Part shown: positions 16,457-25,953 of the stretch, one piece after another | Numbering within the stretch: position 1 is the first letter of the stretch | How the letters are laid out: each line of letters starts with the position of its first letter | Assembly: GCF_030689025.1 (NCBI RefSeq) | Contig: NZ_JAUYWA010000003.1 | Coordinates: forward strand, 1-64,000 | DNA: 64,000 bases | Direction: 5' to 3' | From: Oceanobacter sp. 1_MG-2023 | GTDB lineage: Bacteria > Pseudomonadota > Gammaproteobacteria > Pseudomonadales > Oceanobacteraceae | The notes under the pieces: model-generated | Databases searched by the model: none | What the model was told of the DNA's origin: nothing | The model's input: only the letters and a program-made list of their open reading frames with translations | Translations under genes and position numbers: made by a program

Positions 16457-17542
16457 ATGTTGAAATCCGCTTCTGCCTGGTTGTGTCTGGGCACCTGTCT
16501 GACACTGGCCAGCTGTGGTGGCAGTCGTGAAAACGATGCCGTTGCCTTGACCGAAGGCTCTCTGTCTCTGGCGCTGGAGCAGCTGGTTGATGGCACCATC
16601 ATTGTTGCCAGTGAGCAATTTGCCAGTGAAGTCAGTGACTTCAACAACAGTGTCGACAGCTTTTGTAGCGCTCCGGATGAAGCTGGTTTGAGCCAGCTGC
16701 AAACGGACTGGAAAACAATGGCAGATAGCTGGTACCGCTTGTTGCCATTCAATTTTGGCCCATTGTTCGACGACACCGTTTTCCCGGTGTACCAGTTCGT
16801 TGACTCCTACCGGGTGCGTGGGACCAATTATACTGCCACGGTGCGCTCGAATATCCAGACCCTGATAGATTCAGAGTCGGAAACAGAGCTTGGCAGTAGC
16901 TACTTCGACGGCCTTACGTTCCAGTATGTCGGCTTGCTGCCGCTGGAAGTCGTGGCATTTGAAACCTCCAGTGACCAGAGCCAGGTGGCGGCCGATATCG
17001 TTGCTGAGTTTATACAGCAACCACGCAAATGTGAGGTGATGGAAGGCTTGGCAGGCAGTGTGCAAAATCGCGCTGACTACGTGGTAAATGGCTGGACCCT
17101 TGATCACCTGGAGAGCGGCACATCTTACCGGGACCTGTTTCTGGCGGGGGATCTGGATGATGGTTCGGAGCCACTGACAGCATTGATTTCTGCCGTGCAA
17201 AGCTATCTCGACTATTTGCAGCAGCGTGACACCGTCAGCAACGTCGCGGCCTTGTCGGGCAATGCCTGGCCTGAAATGCAGGCCAGTATCGACGTGATTA
17301 CTGAATTGCTGGAAGGCTCCGAATCCACCACCGTGAGCTTGTTTGACTTGATGGAATCCGCCGGTAACAGCGCCGATGCCGATACGGTACGCAGCAATCT
17401 GGAGCAAGCCAACGATGCCATCAGCGATCAGGATGCCACCAGTTTTAACAGCATGGCAGCGGCACTGGATGGCAACTTCAAACGTGAAATTCCCGATGGG
17501 CTTGATGTCAGCCTTGGCATCAATTTCAGTGATGGCGACTGA
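16457..17542 (+). CDS. Second imelysin-family lipoprotein
   Basis: An exported lipoprotein of about 361 residues (lipobox LTLASCGGS) with the second, shorter imelysin type. It has WYRLLPFNFGPLFDD and GLLPLEVVAFE in place of the classic GxHxxE, so the motif is degenerate. The start is ambiguous. ATG 16433 overlaps the DUF1513 stop but lacks a ribosome binding site. ATG 16457 has AAGAGA six bases upstream and gives a normal signal peptide, so it is preferred. Paired imelysins in one operon are common in this locus type. Confidence 0.8.
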   Translation: MLKSASAWLCLGTCLTLASCGGSRENDAVALTEGSLSLALEQLVDGTIIVASEQFASEVSDFNNSVDSFCSAPDEAGLSQLQTDWKTMADSWYRLLPFNFGPLFDDTVFPVYQFVDSYRVRGTNYTATVRSNIQTLIDSESETELGSSYFDGLTFQYVGLLPLEVVAFETSSDQSQVAADIVAEFIQQPRKCEVMEGLAGSVQNRADYVVNGWTLDHLESGTSYRDLFLAGDLDDGSEPLTALISAVQSYLDYLQQRDTVSNVAALSGNAWPEMQASIDVITELLEGSESTTVSLFDLMESAGNSADADTVRSNLEQANDAISDQDATSFNSMAAALDGNFKREIPDGLDVSLGINFSDGD

Positions 17543-17588
17543 CATAGTGACTGAATTTAACCTTAGATACCTTAAGCAGGATACCGTA

Positions 17589-18761
17589 ATGAAATACACC
17601 CTGGCCCCTTTGGCAGTGATTGCCGCGACAGGATTGGTTACTCCGGCATACGCTGCCGATGACCAGCAAGATACCATCCGCCAGCTGGAGCAACGTATCC
17701 AGCAGCTGGAAGAGTCACTGAATGGCCGTATGGAAATGATGGCCGATGCCATCGATGCCCAGCAACAGACATCGTCGCACAGCAATATTCACTTTGGTGG
17801 TTATGGTGAATTGAACTATCACAATCTCAGTGTGGATGGCACAGATGACAAGCAGCTTGATTTCCGTCGCTGGGTGCTGTTTGTGGGATACGATTTTTCT
17901 GATCGGGTGCATTTCCACTCAGAATTTGAAGTGGAGCATACCGTTGTTCCCGGCTCTGATGGCGAAGGGGCGGTTGAGCTGGAACAGGCTTTCTTGCAAG
18001 TGGACTTGTCGGATACCCAGCAGGTCAAAACCGGTATCCAGCTGGTTCCTGTCGGTATCGTCAACGAAACCCACGAACCAACCACTTACTACGGGGTTGA
18101 ACGGCCGGTGCTGGAAACCACCATCGTACCAACCACCTGGTATGTTGGCGGTATCATGTACAGCCAGCAGTTTTCCAGTGGCCTGAGCTACGATGTCATG
18201 CTGTCGGAAGGGATGAAAACCGATGATCCCAGCACCGATTCCGATGCTGATCCTTTTGATCTGAAAGCCGGCAAGCAAAAAACTTCCAATGCCGATGCCT
18301 TTGATCTGGCAACTACCGTGCGCGTGCGTTACACCGGCGTCAGTGGCCTGGAGCTGGCGGCGTATGCCCAGTACCAGCCTGACCTGGACCAGAGCGCAGT
18401 AGAATCCTACGCCGACTCGGCCACCTTGCTGGGTGCCCATCTGGTGTATCAGTTGAATGATGTCACCCTGAAAGGCATGTATGCCCGTTGGGATCTGGCA
18501 GGAGATGACGCCAAGGAGGCAGGCAAGCAGGTTCAGGACGGCGGTCAGCTGGAAGTCTCCTGGAAAGCATTGCCATCGGTAGGGGTGTTTGCCCGTCAGA
18601 CTGCCTGGTCGCAGGAAGAAGGCGTGGATAAGATCCAGACCAACGCCGGTGTCAATTATTATCCGGTCGATCAGGTGGTATTCAAATTTGACTATCAGCT
18701 ACAGAACGAAGCGGCGGGCAATACCGACGGTTTCTATCTTGGTATGGGCTACCATTTCTGA
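17589..18761 (+). CDS. Outer-membrane porin, phosphate-selective OprO/OprP-like
   Basis: A 390-residue protein with a signal peptide ending PAYAA, then a short coiled coil (QLEQRIQQLEESLNGRM) as in trimeric porins of this type. It continues with alternating beta strands and ends in GMGYHF, the terminal Phe being the outer-membrane insertion signal. The strand pattern FHSEFEVEHTVV and QVKTGIQLVPVGIVNETHEPT resembles the OprO/P superfamily. As last gene of the imelysin operon it may admit iron chelates or anions rather than phosphate. A longer open frame starts inside the imelysin gene, but the AGGA site and signal peptide fix the ATG at 17589. Confidence 0.82.
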   Translation: MKYTLAPLAVIAATGLVTPAYAADDQQDTIRQLEQRIQQLEESLNGRMEMMADAIDAQQQTSSHSNIHFGGYGELNYHNLSVDGTDDKQLDFRRWVLFVGYDFSDRVHFHSEFEVEHTVVPGSDGEGAVELEQAFLQVDLSDTQQVKTGIQLVPVGIVNETHEPTTYYGVERPVLETTIVPTTWYVGGIMYSQQFSSGLSYDVMLSEGMKTDDPSTDSDADPFDLKAGKQKTSNADAFDLATTVRVRYTGVSGLELAAYAQYQPDLDQSAVESYADSATLLGAHLVYQLNDVTLKGMYARWDLAGDDAKEAGKQVQDGGQLEVSWKALPSVGVFARQTAWSQEEGVDKIQTNAGVNYYPVDQVVFKFDYQLQNEAAGNTDGFYLGMGYHF

Positions 18762-18791
18762 CAGCTGCCTGATGGCGCCAGTTACACCGGC

Positions 18792-18830
18792 AACGCAATC
18801 GGCTTCCAACAGGAAGCCGATTGCGTTTAT
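18792..18830 (+). terminator. Rho-independent terminator after the porin gene
   Basis: CGCAATCGGCTTCC (18794-18807) pairs perfectly with GGAAGCCGATTGCG (18812-18825) around an AACA loop, followed by TTTAT. The 14-bp stem closes the imelysin-porin operon. Confidence 0.85.
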
Positions 18831-18907
18831 AACCGCCGGGTTGTTGGTTGTTAATCCTTCCTTGTTGATAACGCCCAAGAGCAACTAGTAGCAGCTAGCC
18901 GCAACGT

Positions 18908-20023
18908 TCAAGGCTGTAGATGGACTCGCATCACTCGGCGGGCGTGAGATTCCGGCAAACGTAATACACCGATACTCTGCTCGGCCTTTGTCGTCGCGGC
19001 ATGCGCTGTTGTGCACGTCGGTGTGAGCACTGGTGAAGAGGTTAAGGGAGCGGTTAATGGTGCTGGGCCAGGGGTCGGTCTTGCCAGGGTCAGACTGATA
19101 TTTGTGAGTGACCGCAGCGCCAGGGTCTTCGCATTCAGCAGCGCTCTTCTCTTCGCTGTATTTGCAGTACGAGTTGGCTGGCCTGCGGTTATCGGGCAGG
19201 GCATCTCTTGAGCCGGATGATGGAATAAGGGGTCGGCATCGGCGGTATGAATCACACTGTTATGCGGGTCTGTTTTGCTGGCAACCAATGGCTGCTGTGC
19301 GGCGGTCGGCGCCAGTTTGTCGTGCAGCGCAGCCAGGTGCCAACCCCGGGACTCCGTTGGACGCAGGCGTTGCTGCAGAAACTGAATGGTCTCCGGGTAG
19401 GGGTGGCCAATCAACACCGCCTGGCCGTGTTGATTGGCCAATGTAATTGCTTTATCAAACTGCTGTGCCAGTGCTGCTGCGGAGCGATCGTTATCCAGAA
19501 ATACATCTCTGGCCAGTACGGGGACGCCCGCCTGCAAGGCGGCCTGGCGGGCACAGGTGGCGGCAGTCGTGCGACTATCGATAAAAAACAGTCGCCGTTG
19601 ACGGGCGATATCCATCACCCAGCTCATTCGTTCACAATCCTGGGTTAACAGGCTGCCCATATGATTATTAAGGCCACTGACGGCGGGAATCGCATCGAGG
19701 TCAGCGTTTAACGTGGCGCTCAACGTGGCTTTGTCCATCGTTGGGTAAAGCCCACCTGGCCCCAGTTTGACCCCGGACTCGGTCGCCATCGGAGCGTGCA
19801 GCATTACGGTATGCCCTTGCGCAGCGGCTTTGGCGGCAAGACTGGCAGCAAAAGGTGTGTGGGGTAAAAATGCCATATTGACCGGAGCGGGTAGCGCCAG
19901 CAGTTGCTCACCAAGGAGACGATTGTTGCCAATATCATCAATGACCAGCAATAACTCAGCCGCCGCTGCAGGTAATGCCCAACTGCCGAGACACAGGGTC
20001 AGCCATATATGTGGTGCCATCAT
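18908..20023 (-). CDS. Divergent polysaccharide deacetylase (YibQ/DUF610 family)
   Basis: A 371-residue exported protein whose first 230 residues form a NodB-like deacetylase fold of the divergent family. Visible motifs are LVIDDIGNN, HAPMATES, GLNNHMGSLLTQD and FFIDSRTT, then IGHPYPET. The signal peptide ends ALPAAAAE. The last 130 residues are rich in Thr, Ala and Pro and look disordered, longer than in most relatives. It sits directly downstream of ctpA and envC, the conserved context, which suggests a role in envelope or peptidoglycan metabolism; the true substrate is not established. Confidence 0.85.
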   Translation of the reverse strand: MMAPHIWLTLCLGSWALPAAAAELLLVIDDIGNNRLLGEQLLALPAPVNMAFLPHTPFAASLAAKAAAQGHTVMLHAPMATESGVKLGPGGLYPTMDKATLSATLNADLDAIPAVSGLNNHMGSLLTQDCERMSWVMDIARQRRLFFIDSRTTAATCARQAALQAGVPVLARDVFLDNDRSAAALAQQFDKAITLANQHGQAVLIGHPYPETIQFLQQRLRPTESRGWHLAALHDKLAPTAAQQPLVASKTDPHNSVIHTADADPLFHHPAQEMPCPITAGQPTRTANTAKRRALLNAKTLALRSLTNISLTLARPTPGPAPLTAPLTSSPVLTPTCTTAHAATTKAEQSIGVLRLPESHARRVMRVHLQP

Positions 20024-20115
20024 GGTGACTCAGATTCCTTGCAACACACTGGTTTGTGGAACACCTACTGTGGCGTCGGGCATCAACAACATCTGGATGG
20101 TGATTGGCTGCATGG

Positions 20116-21456
20116 CTACTGCCTGGCTCCCAGAATGGTCATGCCACGCAGCAGGGTATGGGCTTCGTAGAGCTGAAAGTCTTTCAGTAGCTGGTCGGCA
20201 TTGGCCGCGGCTTCATCGGCTTCGTCAGTATTGCTGGCAACGTCCTTATTGGTCGTCGACGCGCCTTTTTGCGGGTTGGACAGGTGGCCCCGCAAATCGG
20301 ATTCCTTGAATGTCCGGCTACGGGCACGCGGGGTCACATCGCTTTGTTCTACCAGAATGTCGGGGATAATCCCTTTGGCTTGAATGGAACGGCCGTTAGG
20401 GGTGAAGTAGCGTGCGGTGGTCAGCTTGACGGCTTTGTTGTCCGCTAGCGGTAATACGGTCTGTACTGAGCCTTTGCCAAACGACTGGGTACCCACCACA
20501 ACGGCGCGTTGATGATCTTGCAGTGCTCCGGCAACAATTTCAGAGGCCGACGCTGAGCCGCCATTGATCAGCACAATCAAGGGCAAGCGTTCGGCAACCG
20601 TGGCAGGGCTGGCTGAAAAGCGCATATCCGAGCTGTTGCCCCTGCCCTTGGTATAGACGATCAGGCCTTCGTCAAGGAAGGCATCACTGACATCGACGGC
20701 AGCACCCAAGACCCCACCGGGGTTATTACGCAGATCAAGAATCAATCCCCTGACGCTGTGATCAGCTTGCCACTGTGACAGGATACGTACCAGTTCGGCA
20801 CCGGTATGTTCCTGGAACTGGGTAATACGGAGGTAGCCGATCTGGTCGCTGAGTAACTCCGAGCGCACACTGCGAACCTTGATTTCATCGCGAATCAAGT
20901 CGAACTTCAGCAGCTGCGGTTCGTTTTGACGGCGTATTTCCAGCGTGATGGGAGAGCCAGGTTCACCGCGCATTTTTTCGATGGCATCGCTCAGTGATAC
21001 ACCGACCATGGCTTCGCCATCAAGGCTGACAATCAGATCACCGGACTTGATACCAGCCTTGGCGGCGGGGGTATCGTCAATTGGAGAGACCACCATGACC
21101 ATGCCATCTTGCTGACCCACTTCCATGCCCAGGCCACCAAATTTGCCGGAGGTGGTTTCCTGCAGTTCCGAGAAGTCGTCGGGTTGTAAATACACCGAGT
21201 GCGGGTCCAGGGCTGTCAGCATGCCGTTAATGGCGTAGCCAAACAGGGTCTTGTCATCGACTTCTTCTACGTAGGCGCTGCGAATACGCTCGAATACTTC
21301 GGCGAAGTTTCTGAGTTCATCCAGCGGCAGCGGGGCCTGCGCTTGCTCTGCCAGAACGGGTTCCGTTGTGGTTGGCGGTACTTGGTCGGCAGATACCGGA
21401 GCGGACAAGGCCAGCGCCAGAGACAGTGCAGTGGCAGTTGAAACGATAGCGTGCAT
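20116..21456 (-). CDS. ctpA: Carboxy-terminal processing protease, S41 family (CtpA-like)
   Basis: A 446-residue periplasmic serine protease. Order of domains: signal peptide, helical N-region, PDZ domain (GLGMEVGQQDGMVMVVSPIDD to about residue 180), and the S41 catalytic core. The catalytic serine lies in GGSASASEIVAGAL and the catalytic lysine in TQSFGKGSVQT, as in Ctp enzymes that degrade peptidoglycan hydrolases. The frame opens at 21489, but ATG 21456 has GAGAA upstream and directly begins a signal peptide, so it is preferred. The C-terminus has an acidic, Ala/Asp-rich stretch. It lies between envC and the YibQ-like gene. Confidence 0.92.
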   Translation of the reverse strand: MHAIVSTATALSLALALSAPVSADQVPPTTTEPVLAEQAQAPLPLDELRNFAEVFERIRSAYVEEVDDKTLFGYAINGMLTALDPHSVYLQPDDFSELQETTSGKFGGLGMEVGQQDGMVMVVSPIDDTPAAKAGIKSGDLIVSLDGEAMVGVSLSDAIEKMRGEPGSPITLEIRRQNEPQLLKFDLIRDEIKVRSVRSELLSDQIGYLRITQFQEHTGAELVRILSQWQADHSVRGLILDLRNNPGGVLGAAVDVSDAFLDEGLIVYTKGRGNSSDMRFSASPATVAERLPLIVLINGGSASASEIVAGALQDHQRAVVVGTQSFGKGSVQTVLPLADNKAVKLTTARYFTPNGRSIQAKGIIPDILVEQSDVTPRARSRTFKESDLRGHLSNPQKGASTTNKDVASNTDEADEAAANADQLLKDFQLYEAHTLLRGMTILGARQ

Positions 21457-21573
21457 GGAGGTTCTCGTAGTCGTCAGTGGTCGAAGCATGGCATAAAAGC
21501 GGGGAGCTGTTAACGCAGACTCCCTATTGGCACTGGAGTTTCACTCACGTTGATGTGTTGTTGTTGCCGAATA

Positions 21574-22725
21574 TCAGCGTTTGACCAGCCAGGCGGCAGG
21601 GTCCAGTGGCTTGCCACGGTGGCGAATTTCAAAATACAGCCGGGGTTCCTGTAGCCCGCCACTGCGTCCAACGGCACCAATCACATCCCCTTGATTGACC
21701 CAGGCACCGACGTCGTACATCAGGGTTTGGTTGTGGGCGTACAGCGTCATATAACCATCTCCGTGATCAAGAATCATCAACAGGCCAAAGCCTCGCAACC
21801 AGTCGGAGTAGACGACCCGGCCGTGATGGACGGCCTGGATATTGGTGCCTTCCGGGGCGGCAATCAACCAGCCTTCCCAGCGACCAACGCCACCGGTATT
21901 GGGATTGCCATAAGCGGCGATGATGCGCCCGGCCAGCGGACGGGGAAGCGACCGTTTGAGGGCTTTAAAGGGGCGTACATCCTGTTTGCGCGGGCTTTTT
22001 TCGACCAGGGTCTGGACTTCATCAAACAGGGATTCGAGGCGTTTACGATCGGCCTGTTTACGCGCCAGCGTGCTTTTCTCGCTGGTCATTTGCTGACTTA
22101 GTTGTGCCAGCAGGCGATTCTGTTTTTTCTTTTGTTGCGTCAGTTGGCGGTTTTTCTGATCCAGCGACTGCTGGGTACGTTGTAACTGTTGTTCCTGGGT
22201 GATGATTTCGTCGGCAATGTGTTCCAGTCGGGTCAGCTCGCTGAGCGTGTGGTTGATTTCTTCCATACGGGCGCGATTAAAATAGCCAAAGTAGCTCAGC
22301 ATACGCTGGGCTTGTTGGGAATCATCCTGGTTCAGCAGCATTTTGATCGGACTGTCGCCACCAAGACGATAAGCAGCCTGCAGCTGCTCTTTTAAACGCA
22401 AGGTATGCCAACTGCGCAGCTCATTGAGCTGCGCCTGATCCTGTCGGAGCTTTTTTAGGCGGTCTTGCTCCTCCTTGAGCAAGCGCCGGGTTTCTTCTAT
22501 CTTGCGCGTTATGGTGCCGATGTCCTGGTCGGTGTTGCGTAACGACTCCGACAGCTTGCTGTGTTCGGCACTGGCTTCATTCAGCCATTGCTGCAGCTTG
22601 GCGATATCCTGCTTCAAGGCTTGAAGTTTGGCGGCATCACCGGCTTCTTCAGCAACCACAGGGAGCGTGGTGGCGAGGCTGAGCAAACAGGTCAGCAGCA
22701 GGCTGGACGGAGTCGGGATTTTCAT
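21574..22725 (-). CDS. envC: Murein hydrolase activator EnvC
   Basis: A 383-residue periplasmic protein that activates division amidases. It has a signal peptide to about residue 25, a long coiled coil from about 30 to 240 (Lys/Glu/Gln-rich heptads), and a LytM/M23 domain from about 270. The metal-binding HxxxD of active LytM enzymes is missing (GRWEGWLI at that place), and the final HxH is replaced by LYFEIRH. The domain is therefore degenerate, as expected for an activator rather than a hydrolase. It is three bases after gpmI and upstream of ctpA, the usual order in this lineage. Confidence 0.92.
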   Translation of the reverse strand: MKIPTPSSLLLTCLLSLATTLPVVAEEAGDAAKLQALKQDIAKLQQWLNEASAEHSKLSESLRNTDQDIGTITRKIEETRRLLKEEQDRLKKLRQDQAQLNELRSWHTLRLKEQLQAAYRLGGDSPIKMLLNQDDSQQAQRMLSYFGYFNRARMEEINHTLSELTRLEHIADEIITQEQQLQRTQQSLDQKNRQLTQQKKKQNRLLAQLSQQMTSEKSTLARKQADRKRLESLFDEVQTLVEKSPRKQDVRPFKALKRSLPRPLAGRIIAAYGNPNTGGVGRWEGWLIAAPEGTNIQAVHHGRVVYSDWLRGFGLLMILDHGDGYMTLYAHNQTLMYDVGAWVNQGDVIGAVGRSGGLQEPRLYFEIRHRGKPLDPAAWLVKR

Positions 22726-22728
22726 GGT

Positions 22729-24264
22729 TCAGCTATAGTCCACCAGAGAATTGCCGGTCATTTCGGCAGGTTGTTCCAGGCCCATCATGGCCAATAAGGT
22801 TGGCGCGATATCACACAGTCGACCGGGTTGAATGGCGCCCTGTTCACGTTCGTTAACGTACACCAGGTTGACCGGGCCGGTGGTGTGCTGGGTCATGGCC
22901 CGGCCCTGATCGTCGAGCATTTGCTCGGCGTTACCGTGGTCGGCGGTGATCAGACACTCTCCGCCCACTTCGAGAATGGCGCTGGTGACGGCTTCGAGAG
23001 CGGTGTCAATGGCTTCGGCGGCCTTGACAGCGGCATCCATAATACCGGTATGACCTACCATATCGCCATTGGCATAGTTACAGACGATCAGGTCGTAATC
23101 ACCATGCTTAATGGCATCAACCAGTTTTTCGGTGACTTCCGGTGCGCTCATTTCAGGCTGCAAGTCATAGGTTGCCACGCTGGGAGAGTTCACCAGAATA
23201 CGGGTTTCACCGTCGTATTCGGTTTCCTGCCCGCCGGAGAAGAAAAAGGTAACGTGGGCGTATTTTTCGGTTTCAGCAATCCGCAGTTGTTTCATGCCCT
23301 GGTTGGCTATGTATTCACCCAGGCCGTTGCTCAGGGGTTCGGGTGGGAAAGCACAGCTGGCATCGATACTGGCTGCGTATTCAGTCAACATGACAAAGTC
23401 ACTCAGGGCTGGACGTAGCGCTCGGTCAAAGCCGTTGAATTCGTCACCTTCCACAAACGCCCGGGTCAGTTCGCGGGAGCGGTCAGGGCGGAAGTTGAAG
23501 CAGATAATGGCATCGCCATCCTGTACCGGGGCTGGCTCGCCGATCAGGGTAGCGGTGACAAATTCGTCGTTTTCATCACGCTCGTAGGCGGCCTGCAGGG
23601 CATCGCTACCGTTGCTGGCGGTGTACTGGGCGTTGCCTGTGGTCATCAGGTCGTAGGCGGTCTGTACCCGTTCCCAACGATTGTCACGGTCCATGGCAAA
23701 GTAGCGACCGACGATACCGGTGAGGCGGGCGTTGCCCAGCTCGGTGCATTTGGCTTCTATTTTGGCAATGGAGTCGGCGGCCGAGCGGGGCGGGGTATCC
23801 CGGCCGTCGAGAATGCCGGTAACACAGACTTGCTTGATACCACGCTCATGGGCCATTTCGAGCAGGGCGACCAGATGGTCTTCATGGCTATGAACACCGC
23901 CAGGTGATAGCAGACCGGTGAAATGTACTGCGCCCCCTGCGGCTTTGGCCTTGTCCATCGCTGCCACCAGTGCCGGGTTCTGTTGCAGCTCGCCATCAAC
24001 AATGGCTTTGTTGATACGGGTGAAGTTCTGGTAAACGATGCGACCAGCCCCGAGATTCATATGGCCGACTTCGGAGTTGCCCATTTGCCCATCTGGCAAG
24101 CCAACCGCTTCTCCAGAAGTCTGGATCAGGGTGTTGGGGAAGACATCCAGCAAACGATCCCAGGTCGGTGTGTTGGCATTGGCAATGGCGTTGTTATCGG
24201 TTTCTGCCCGATAACCCCAGCCGTCCAGAATAATTAATGCAACGGGTTTGGGACGCTTGTTCAT
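22729..24264 (-). CDS. gpmI: 2,3-bisphosphoglycerate-independent phosphoglycerate mutase
   Basis: Glycolytic enzyme that interconverts 3- and 2-phosphoglycerate using two Mn2+ ions. The 511-residue protein has [11 protein letters not shown] at the start and the phosphoserine motif [14 protein letters not shown] near residue 62. Late metal ligands are in [13 protein letters not shown] and [12 protein letters not shown]. Length and motifs are complete. It is the first gene of the gpmI-envC-ctpA-yibQ-like series on the minus strand and is divergent from the rhodanese gene. Confidence 0.97.
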   Translation of the reverse strand: MNKRPKPVALIILDGWGYRAETDNNAIANANTPTWDRLLDVFPNTLIQTSGEAVGLPDGQMGNSEVGHMNLGAGRIVYQNFTRINKAIVDGELQQNPALVAAMDKAKAAGGAVHFTGLLSPGGVHSHEDHLVALLEMAHERGIKQVCVTGILDGRDTPPRSAADSIAKIEAKCTELGNARLTGIVGRYFAMDRDNRWERVQTAYDLMTTGNAQYTASNGSDALQAAYERDENDEFVTATLIGEPAPVQDGDAIICFNFRPDRSRELTRAFVEGDEFNGFDRALRPALSDFVMLTEYAASIDASCAFPPEPLSNGLGEYIANQGMKQLRIAETEKYAHVTFFFSGGQETEYDGETRILVNSPSVATYDLQPEMSAPEVTEKLVDAIKHGDYDLIVCNYANGDMVGHTGIMDAAVKAAEAIDTALEAVTSAILEVGGECLITADHGNAEQMLDDQGRAMTQHTTGPVNLVYVNEREQGAIQPGRLCDIAPTLLAMMGLEQPAEMTGNSLVDYS

Positions 24265-24475
24265 GATTCGGCACCGTGTGTAATGATTTGATGCCCTGAT
24301 TGTACTGAAAGCCAGCTACTGATCACAGTGGGCAAAATGGTTCGATATAATCATTGGCACTTATGCTTCACTGGAGCAGATCAAACCGCCGCTCCCCGGA
24401 GTGCTGCAAGAGTGGGACAGTAGCGCGGTCAGAGGTTATACTCCGGGCCTGATTTTTCTGGCAATGACGAGAATT

Positions 24476-24889
24476 ATGGAACAGGTGTTCGAATTTATCG
24501 GTAACCACTGGTGGCTGGTGGCTATCTGGGGCGCGTTTCTGGCGGCCCTGTTGTTTGATAACAAGCAACGTAGTGGCGCGTCGGTTTCTCCGGCTCAAGC
24601 GACTCAATTGATTAATCGTGAAGACGCTATTGTCGTCGATATCCGCGATAAAAAAGACTTCAGCAGCGGCCATCTGGCCAATGCTCGCAATATTCCGTTT
24701 TCCGAGCTGGCCAAGCGGATGAACGAGTTGAATGCTCATAAAGATCACCCGATTGTACTGATCTGTAAAACCGGTACAACAGTGTCCGTGGCTGCCAAAA
24801 TGCTCAAGGAAAAAGGCTTCAACACCGTACGTCTTTCAGGCGGCATGATGGAGTGGAATGCACAGAATCTTCCGGTAGTACGCAAATAA
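24476..24889 (+). CDS. Membrane-anchored rhodanese-like protein
   Basis: A 137-residue protein with an N-terminal transmembrane helix (WWLVAIWGAFLAALLF) and one rhodanese domain. The active-site cysteine is in LICKTGTTVSVAAKML. The substrate-loop context SGHLANARNIPFSEL and the closing VRLSGGMMEWN are typical. A longer frame exists upstream, but ATG 24476 begins the helix. It precedes secB by 14 bp, as in related bacteria; the glutaredoxin gene often found between them in Pseudomonas is absent here. It probably carries persulfide sulfur at the membrane. Confidence 0.88.
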   Translation: MEQVFEFIGNHWWLVAIWGAFLAALLFDNKQRSGASVSPAQATQLINREDAIVVDIRDKKDFSSGHLANARNIPFSELAKRMNELNAHKDHPIVLICKTGTTVSVAAKMLKEKGFNTVRLSGGMMEWNAQNLPVVRK

Positions 24890-24903
24890 CCAAGGAACTA
24901 TTT

Positions 24904-25371
24904 ATGACTGAGAATGCACAACCACAATTCGCTCTGCAGCGCGTTTATGTCAAGGATGCTTCCATTGAAGTGCCTAATGCGCCGATGGTGTTTACCAAAG
25001 AGTGGAAGCCTGAAATCAAGCTGGATCTGAACACTGGCGCGCGTCGGGTTGATGAAAGCCATTTTGAAGTGTTTGTTAAAGTGACTGCAACGGCAAAACT
25101 GGCCGATGACGAAACCGCCTTTCTGGTTGAAGTCATGCAGTGTGGCCTGTTCCTTGCCGACAATATTCCGGAAGAACAGCTGAAGCCAATGATGGGTGCG
25201 ATGTGCCCTAATATCCTGTTCCCATACCTGCGTGAGTCGGTTGACAGCCTGGTTGTAAAAGGCGGCTTCCCGGCACTGATGCTGGCACCGATCAACTTTG
25301 ATGCCCTGTTCGCCCAGCGCATGCAGCAAGAAGCGGAAGAAGCAGTAGCAGCACCTGAAGCAACTCATTAA
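24904..25371 (+). CDS. secB: Protein-export chaperone SecB
   Basis: Tetrameric cytoplasmic chaperone that keeps preproteins unfolded and hands them to SecA. The 155-residue protein shows the SecB signatures FALQRVYVKDASIEVPNAP, HFEVFVKVTATA, CPNILFPYLRESVDSLVVKGGFP and LAPINFDALFAQ. The C-terminal tail is Glu/Ala-rich. ATG 24904 follows AAGGA. It lies in one unit with the rhodanese gene and is followed by a terminator. Confidence 0.96.
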   Translation: MTENAQPQFALQRVYVKDASIEVPNAPMVFTKEWKPEIKLDLNTGARRVDESHFEVFVKVTATAKLADDETAFLVEVMQCGLFLADNIPEEQLKPMMGAMCPNILFPYLRESVDSLVVKGGFPALMLAPINFDALFAQRMQQEAEEAVAAPEATH

Positions 25372-25425
25372 GTGCTGGCTCCCTGGTACTGATCAGGGAG
25401 AATGGAATGCGCTGTCTGACTGATA

Positions 25426-25453
25426 AAACGCCTGGCTTATGCCGGGCGTTTTT
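25426..25453 (+). terminator. Rho-independent terminator after secB
   Basis: AAACGCCTGGC (25426-25436) pairs with GCCGGGCGTTT (25441-25451) around TTAT and runs into T residues. A second inverted repeat, CTCCCTG/CAGGGAG, lies about 30 bp upstream. The element may serve the convergent trmL gene as well. Confidence 0.8.
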
Positions 25454-25470
25454 GTCTCAATAGCCTTCGT

Positions 25471-25953
25471 CTAGATACCATCCCCTGCCAATCTGGCACC
25501 TTCATATCCAACCTGCCGCCAGGCTTCAAACACCAGTACCGCAACAGTATTCGAGAGGTTAAGACTACGGCTGTCGGGAAGCATTGGCAGCCTTAGCCAG
25601 TGGTCTGCGGGAAACTGTTGTAACACCTCGGCGGGCAAGCCACGGGTTTCTGGTCCAAACATAAAATAGTCGTCTGGCTGAAATGTTGCGGAAGAATGCA
25701 CCCGGCTGCCCTTGGTTGTTAACGGAAACAGTCGGCCAGGCTGAGCCTGTTGCAAGAATTGACCAAAATCAGGGTAGGTTTTGACCTGGGCATATTCGTG
25801 ATAATCCAGCCCGGCACGGCGCAGTGCCTTTTCTTCCAGAGAGAATCCCAGCGGCTCGATCAGATGTAACTGGCAGCCGGTATTGGCGCACAGGCGGATG
25901 ATATTACCGGTATTGGGTGGAATTTCCGGTTCAAATAAAACGATATGAAACAT
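25471..25953 (-). CDS. trmL: tRNA (cytidine(34)-2'-O)-methyltransferase TrmL
   Basis: SPOUT-class methyltransferase that modifies the wobble base of tRNA-Leu isoacceptors. The 160-residue protein is the minimal TrmL length, with [29 protein letters not shown] at the start, FGPETRGLP in the middle and the SAM-binding knot residues [19 protein letters not shown] at the end. It is convergent with secB. Confidence 0.95.
   Translation of the reverse strand: MFHIVLFEPEIPPNTGNIIRLCANTGCQLHLIEPLGFSLEEKALRRAGLDYHEYAQVKTYPDFGQFLQQAQPGRLFPLTTKGSRVHSSATFQPDDYFMFGPETRGLPAEVLQQFPADHWLRLPMLPDSRSLNLSNTVAVLVFEAWRQVGYEGARLAGDGI

Noticed and set aside
25378..25405. CTCCCTG/CAGGGAG inverted repeat as the secB terminator
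   Set aside because: It lacks a T-run; the stem at 25426-25453 is the better terminator.
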